Part shown: in pieces, positions 59,798 to 64,000 of the stretch | Position numbering within the stretch: position 1 is the stretch's first letter | Layout of the letters: every line of letters starts with the position of its first letter | DNA from: Bradyrhizobium sp. NDS-1 | GTDB taxonomy: Bacteria > Pseudomonadota > Alphaproteobacteria > Rhizobiales > Xanthobacteraceae | NCBI RefSeq assembly: GCF_032918005.1 | Contig: NZ_CP136628.1 | Coordinates: forward strand, 1,349,501 to 1,413,500 | DNA: 64,000 nucleotides | Direction: 5' to 3' | Made by a program: the position numbers and the translations under genes | The notes under the pieces: generated by a model | What the model saw: only the letters and a program-made list of their open reading frames with translations | The model's database searches: none | What the model was told of the DNA's origin: nothing

Positions 59798-60391
59798 ATG
59801 CCCTGGCCTGATCCCATCACCCTGCGTGGACAGCACGCCCGTCTCGAGCCGCTGTCGCATCAGCATCGCGAGGGGCTGGTCGAGGCCGTCAAGGACGGCG
59901 AGCTGTCAAAACTCTGGTACACGGCGATTCCGCTGCCGGAGAACATGGACAAGGAGATCGACCGCCGCCTCGGCCTGCAGGCCGCGGGCTCGATGCTGCC
60001 GTTCACCGTGTTCGATGCCGGCGGCAACATCGTCGGCATGACCACCTACATGAACATCGATGCCGCCAACCGCCGCGTCGAAATCGGCTCGACCTGGTAT
60101 GGCAAGAGCGCGCAGCGCGGCCCGCTCAACACGCAGTGCAAGCTCCTGCTGCTGCGGCACGCCTTCGAGACCCTGGACTGCATCGCGGTCGAATTCCGCA
60201 CGCATTTCTTCAACCACCAGAGCCGCCGGGCCATCGAGCGCCTGGGCGCCAAGCAGGATGGCATCCTGCGCAGCCACCAGGTCGCGCCGAACGGCACGCT
60301 GCGCGACACGGTCGTCTACAGCATCACCGCCGCCGAATGGCCGACGGTGAAAACGCATCTCGAATTCCAACTCAACGACAAACCGCGCTAG
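59798..60391 (+). CDS. GNAT-family acetyltransferase (RimJ/RimL-like)
   Basis: 197 residues. N-terminal strand LRGQHARLEPLSHQHREGL, then the acetyl-CoA site region (IGSTWYGKSAQRGPLNTQCK) and HFFNHQSRRAIERLGAKQDG, typical of the RimJ-type subfamily. It transfers an acetyl group from acetyl-CoA to an amine on a protein or small molecule. Ribosome binding site AAGGAG about 12 bases upstream, though the spacing is long. A GMC oxidoreductase follows 16 bases later. Confidence 0.88.
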   Translation: MPWPDPITLRGQHARLEPLSHQHREGLVEAVKDGELSKLWYTAIPLPENMDKEIDRRLGLQAAGSMLPFTVFDAGGNIVGMTTYMNIDAANRRVEIGSTWYGKSAQRGPLNTQCKLLLLRHAFETLDCIAVEFRTHFFNHQSRRAIERLGAKQDGILRSHQVAPNGTLRDTVVYSITAAEWPTVKTHLEFQLNDKPR

Positions 60392-60407
60392 GGGCGGCCG
60401 AGGCACC

Positions 60408-62054
60408 ATGGACAGATTTGATTATGTGATCGTCGGCGCGGGCTCCGCCGGTTGCGTGCTCACCAGCCGGCTCAGCGAAGACCCCGACACCAGCGTCTGC
60501 GTGCTCGAAGCCGGCCCATCCGACTGGCACCCCTACATCCACCTGCCGGCGGGCTTCATAAAAACCTTCCACATGAAGAGCATCAACTGGGCCTACCAGC
60601 AGGAGCCGGGGCCCTGGACCGGCGGGCGCAGCATCTACGCGCCGCGCGGCAAGACGCTCGGCGGCTCGTCCTCGATCAACGGCCACATCTACAACCGCGG
60701 CCAGCGCATGGATTTCGACACCTGGGCGCAGATGGGCAATCGCGGCTGGGGCTATGCCGACGTGCTGCCTTACTTCAAGCGGCTGGAGAAGAGGGTCGGC
60801 GAGGGCGACAACACCTTCCGCGGCCGCGACGGCAAGCTCACCGTCACCACCATGGACTGGCGCGATCCGCTCTGCGAAGCCTTCATGGAAGGCGCGGTCT
60901 CGCTCGGCATTCCCCGCAACCCTGACTACAACGGCGCCATACAGGAAGGCGTCTCCTACTGCCAGCGCACCATCGACAAGGGCCTGCGCGTGTCCGGCTC
61001 GACCGCATTCCTCAAGCCCGCGATGAAGCGGCCCAACGTGCATGTGCACACGCACGCGCATGCGACCGAGATCATCTTCGAAGGCAAGCGCGCCGTCGGC
61101 GTGCGCTACACCAAGGGCGGCCGCGGCGGCACGCCGGTGGAAGTCCGCGCCAACAAGGAAGTGATCCTGTCCGGCGGCACCTATAATTCGCCGCAGCTGC
61201 TGCAGCTCTCCGGCATCGGCTCGCCCGATCTGTTGCAGCAGCACGGCATCGCCGTGCGTCACGCGCTCCCCGTCGGTGAAGGCCTGCAGGACCATTACGC
61301 CCCGCGCACGGTGGCGCGCGTGAAGGACATCAAGACCATCAACGAGCTTCGCCGCGGCGTCTCGCTGTGGATCGAGGCGCTGAAATGGGCGACCGCCCGC
61401 CGTGGCCTGCTCTCGCTGTCGCCGACCATGGTCTATTGCTTCTGGCATTCCGGCGAGAGTGCCGAGAGCTCCGACCTGCAGCTCACCTTCACGCCGGCAA
61501 GCTACAAGGAAGGCGTACAGGGCCAGCTCGAGGACGAGCCCGGCATAACCGTGGCCTCCTGGCAGCAGCGTCCGGAGAGCCGCGGCTATGTCCGCATCCG
61601 CTCCTCTGATCCGTTCGCGCCGCCGATCATCCAGACCAATTACCTCGACGCCGAGCTCGACCGCCGCGTCATCGTGGGCGGCATGAAGCTCGCGCGGCGC
61701 CTCCTGAAGAGTGCGCCGCTGTCGCCCTACTACGCCTACGAGGATTTCCCCGGCCCGAACGTCAACACCGACGACGAATTCCTGCATGCCGCCACCGAGC
61801 GCGGCACCACCACCTTCCACCCCGGCTGCACCTGCCGCATGGGCCCGGCCGACAGCACGTGGGCGGTCGTCGACGACCAGCTCCGCGTCCACGGATTGGA
61901 AGGCCTGCGCGTGATCGACGCCTCGGTGATGCCGCTCATGATCTCGGCAAACTTGAATGCGTCTACCATGATGATCGCCGACCGGGCCTCGGATCTCATC
62001 CGCGGCAAGCAGCCGATGGAAGCCGCGCGCATTCCGGATGCGGCGGTGGCGTAG
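60408..62054 (+). CDS. GMC-family FAD oxidoreductase (choline dehydrogenase-like)
   Basis: 548 residues. The FAD-binding GAGSAG lies at 10-15 (VIVGAGSAGCVLTSRLSED), with YAPRGKTLGGSSSINGHIYN as the GMC signature. His471 (FHPGCTCRMG) and Asn517 (NLNAS) are in the positions of the catalytic His-Asn pair. It oxidises an alcohol; the family contains choline, glucose and polyol-type enzymes. It lies 16 bases after the acetyltransferase gene and is followed by 1.1 kb without genes. Confidence 0.9.
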   Translation: MDRFDYVIVGAGSAGCVLTSRLSEDPDTSVCVLEAGPSDWHPYIHLPAGFIKTFHMKSINWAYQQEPGPWTGGRSIYAPRGKTLGGSSSINGHIYNRGQRMDFDTWAQMGNRGWGYADVLPYFKRLEKRVGEGDNTFRGRDGKLTVTTMDWRDPLCEAFMEGAVSLGIPRNPDYNGAIQEGVSYCQRTIDKGLRVSGSTAFLKPAMKRPNVHVHTHAHATEIIFEGKRAVGVRYTKGGRGGTPVEVRANKEVILSGGTYNSPQLLQLSGIGSPDLLQQHGIAVRHALPVGEGLQDHYAPRTVARVKDIKTINELRRGVSLWIEALKWATARRGLLSLSPTMVYCFWHSGESAESSDLQLTFTPASYKEGVQGQLEDEPGITVASWQQRPESRGYVRIRSSDPFAPPIIQTNYLDAELDRRVIVGGMKLARRLLKSAPLSPYYAYEDFPGPNVNTDDEFLHAATERGTTTFHPGCTCRMGPADSTWAVVDDQLRVHGLEGLRVIDASVMPLMISANLNASTMMIADRASDLIRGKQPMEAARIPDAAVA

Positions 62055-62060
62055 GAAAGT

Positions 62061-62198
62061 CTCGTGCCCCGGACGCAGCGCAGCGTCACTTCGACGGTGC
62101 GCTGCAGAGCCGGGGCCCATCTCTCCGAGCAATCCGTGTTGCGTGGGTCCCGGCTCTGCGCAGCAGCGTTGCATGCTGCAGCGCGTCCGGGACACGAG
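62061..62198. repeat. 138-base palindromic repeat, left copy
   Basis: Begins CTCGTGCCCCGGACGC and ends GCGTCCGGGACACGAG, an imperfect inverted repeat. The copy at 63048-63185 has the same length and orientation and differs at about 11 positions (my count by eye, roughly 92 per cent identity). Confidence 0.88.
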
Positions 62199-62239
62199 AG
62201 GGCGGTGTGTCGCAAAACGATACGTCGGGCAAAACACCC

Positions 62240-62900
62240 GCCGCCCCCGTCAACCCCTCTCCACAAAAATATTCCACTTTACCGAAATTCGGAATTGCGG
62301 CATAGATCGACGCAGCCCGGCCCGACGAAGAGGGGCGGTTCGCGAGTCGTTCGAAACGCGGGCCGGGTTGCGGTGGACGCGGCAGCGTTGGCACGAGGAG
62401 TGCGGGCAGGGCGGGTAGTCCCTGTGAGTCCGACACCTGCGTGTAGACGAACGGCGCTGCTAGGCTTCGTCTCGCCTGTAAGTTTCCAGCTCCGTCGACA
62501 GGGCTGGAAATACTGCGGCGACATGGCGGGCCGTGCGTACGGCGAAACCGTGTGGTCCTGACCGTCGTTGCTACGGTCAAGCCGTTCGAAGATGCGCGCG
62601 AGCCCAACCGGGTGGACGTCATCGTCAATTCGAACGGCGAGGGAGGCCAGAGGAAAGTTCGGCTCCCGGGAGAGCACGGCATAAGCCGTCCGACCATCGC
62701 GCAGGGAAGGCCGAGTGTTCGGCAACACCTGTATGCTGCTGTGCGGCTTCTCTGCGTGTGCTTTTCGCGCAGCGGACCGCGGGTGCCAGTCGGCACCCGG
62801 TCTTCCCTGCGCCCTCTGATCGAAGAGGGAGCGAGACTGAATCAAAGCTCGGGCGAAACACGCCGCGAGGCTGCGAAGCCGTGTGTGCGATCCAAACTGC
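62240..62900. repeat. Long dispersed repeat, copy B
   Basis: Matches 5890-6490 along its length (identical blocks at 62266-62293 and 62535-62560) with an extra block of about 70 bases at 62462-62530. It lies between the two 138-base repeats. No frame is a credible gene. It sits in a gap between convergent genes, whereas copy A sits between divergent ones. Confidence 0.8.
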
Positions 62901-62932
62901 GAATGGGAAGAGCGAGTTGTCGCCTCAGACTC

Positions 62933-63019
62933 CGTCATTGCGAGCGGAGCGAAGCAATCCAGAATCTCTCCGCGGAGGGATTCGGGATTGCTTCGTCGCA
63001 GGGGCTCCTCGCAATGACG
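62933..63019. repeat. Palindromic intergenic repeat (CGTCATTGCGAG family)
   Basis: CGTCATTGCGAG (62933-62944) and CTCGCAATGACG (63008-63019) are perfect inverted arms; the inside carries GAAGCAATCCAGAATC and GGATTGCTTCGTCGCA. Relative of 44782-44862. Confidence 0.85.
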
Positions 63020-63047
63020 TGGAGAGAGCCTGCCCCCACACTACGCT

Positions 63048-63185
63048 CTCGTGCCCCGGACGCAGTGCAGCGTCACTTCGACGGTGCGCTGCAGAGCCGG
63101 GGCCCATGTCTCCGCGTCATCCGTGCGGGGTGCGTCCCGGCTCTGCGCAGCAGCGTTGCACGCTGCAGCGCGTCCGGGACATGAG
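63048..63185. repeat. 138-base palindromic repeat, right copy
   Basis: Second, direct-orientation copy of the element at 62061-62198. It ends two bases before the leftward ATPase gene's stop, so it may act in 3'-end formation. Confidence 0.88.
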
Positions 63186-63187
63186 CC

Positions 63188-64000
63188 TCACACTTCCCGT
63201 CGGCTCAAGAACGCCAGCCGCTCGAACAGGTGCACGTCCTGCTCGTTCTTGAGCAGGGCCCCGTGCAGCGGCGGGATCAGCTTTCGCGGATCGCGTTCGC
63301 GCAGCTGCTCGACGCTCATGTCCTCGTTGAGCAGCAGCTTGAGCCAGTCCAGAAGCTCCGAGGTGGAAGGCTTCTTCTTCAGGCCGGGCACCTCGCGCAC
63401 CTCGAAGAAGATGCGCAGCGCTTCCTCGACCAGGCGCTTCTTGATGCCGGGGAAGTGGACGTCGACGATGCGGCCCATCGTGTCGGCGTCCGGGAACTTG
63501 ATGTAGTGGAAGAAGCAGCGGCGCAGGAAGGCGTCCGGCAGCTCCTTCTCGTTGTTGGAGGTGATCATCATGATCGGGCGCTGCTTGGCCTTGATCGTCT
63601 CGCCGGTCTCATAGACATGGAATTCCATGCGGTCGAGCTCGAGCAGCAAGTCGTTCGGGAATTCGATGTCGGCCTTGTCGATCTCGTCGATCAGGAGCAC
63701 CGGGCGCTGCTCGGCGGTGAAGGCCTCCCACAGCTTGCCGCGCTTGATGTAGTTCTTGATGTCGGAGACGCGGCTATCGCCGAGCTGGCTGTCGCGCAAG
63801 CGCGACACCGCGTCATATTCGTAGAGGCCCTGCTGCGCCTTGGTGGTGGACTTGATGTGCCAGGTCAGCAGCGGCGCGTTCAGCGCCTTCGCCACTTCTT
63901 CCGCCAGCACCGTCTTGCCGGTGCCGGGTTCGCCCTTGATGAGCAGCGGGCGCTCGAGCACGATCGAGGCATTGACGGCGACCTTGAGATCGTCGGTCGC
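63188..64000 (-). CDS. MoxR-type AAA+ ATPase, N-terminus outside window
   Basis: The last 271 residues are present; the frame is open to the right edge and reads ATDDLKVAVNASIVLERPLL before the Walker A motif GEPGTGKT, so only a short N-terminal part is missing. Walker B is VLLIDEIDKAD, and MMITSNNEKELPDAFLRRCF is the sensor/arginine-finger region. MoxR ATPases act as chaperones that insert cofactors or metal into enzymes, often with a von Willebrand domain partner. Homologues (CoxD) serve molybdenum hydroxylases. A link to the molybdenum enzyme at 36517 is only a thought, since the two are far apart. Confidence 0.92.
   Translation of the reverse strand, partial: ATDDLKVAVNASIVLERPLLIKGEPGTGKTVLAEEVAKALNAPLLTWHIKSTTKAQQGLYEYDAVSRLRDSQLGDSRVSDIKNYIKRGKLWEAFTAEQRPVLLIDEIDKADIEFPNDLLLELDRMEFHVYETGETIKAKQRPIMMITSNNEKELPDAFLRRCFFHYIKFPDADTMGRIVDVHFPGIKKRLVEEALRIFFEVREVPGLKKKPSTSELLDWLKLLLNEDMSVEQLRERDPRKLIPPLHGALLKNEQDVHLFERLAFLSRREV

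Overview
The window is GC-rich, about 64 kb, and densely packed with alphaproteobacterial genes. Several features point to Bradyrhizobium or a very close relative. There is a short bifunctional PutA of 998 residues whose catalytic Cys falls at 791, one residue from the 999-residue Bradyrhizobium PutA. There are a SorAB sulfite oxidase and an rpoH gene beside an RluD-type gene. Many intergenic palindromic repeats are of kinds I recall as abundant in Bradyrhizobium and Rhodopseudomonas. The content looks chromosomal and metabolic. I saw no phage, IS transposase, CRISPR array, rRNA, or nod/nif genes.

Layout. 1-4.6 kb: end of a diguanylate cyclase, a periplasmic cell-wall amidase, rpoH and an RluD-type pseudouridine synthase on the minus strand, a DUF6476-like membrane protein, tRNA-Glu(CTC), and a decayed 2H phosphoesterase gene. 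4.7-12.2 kb: a lipoprotein-like hydrolase, a 0.6-kb dispersed repeat, a D-aminoacylase-like gene coupled to a CobW-type GTPase, a pair of small Cys-containing unknown genes, and a chemoreceptor. 12.4-23.6 kb: a single-chain biotin-dependent acyl-CoA carboxylase followed by a sigma-54 activator, a two-component flavin monooxygenase pair, dgoK-dgoA for 2-keto-3-deoxygalactonate, and a PoxB-type enzyme.

23.6-36.4 kb: a double-hotdog thioesterase, a LON-N/Clp-N fusion without ATPase or protease, an amidase-signature enzyme next to a cyanuric acid hydrolase/barbiturase family gene, tex, an HtrA-like protein that has lost its catalytic His and Ser and is translationally coupled to a LuxR-type protein with a shortened receiver, a Tat-exported extradiol-dioxygenase-like protein, a DapA-family aldolase, and an intact HtrA protease. 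36.5-50.4 kb: an orphan molybdenum hydroxylase large subunit, an enoyl-CoA hydratase plus paired acyl-CoA dehydrogenase operon, lemA with two TPM-domain genes, a CxxCH periplasmic protein, a divergent GST/TetR pair, and a family III CoA-transferase. 50.5-64 kb: divergent putA and its Lrp-type regulator, a cold shock protein, sorAB, an enolase-superfamily enzyme, an AraC regulator, an SMP-30 lactonase-like protein, an acetyltransferase, a GMC oxidoreductase, a 1.1-kb block made only of repeats, and a MoxR ATPase cut by the window end.

How the genes work together. Most belong to carbon and amine catabolism: acyl-CoA metabolism, proline to glutamate, sugar acids, ureide- or triazine-type rings, and sulfite detoxification. 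The rest is stress and envelope maintenance (rpoH, tex, HtrA, cspA, lemA/TPM). The most unusual items are the LON-N/Clp-N fusion, the pseudoprotease-LuxR pair, the twin Cys-motif genes, and the large dispersed repeats, one of which seems to supply a neighbour's start codon. All assignments are by reading; no database search was run, and residue counts and identities were done by eye.
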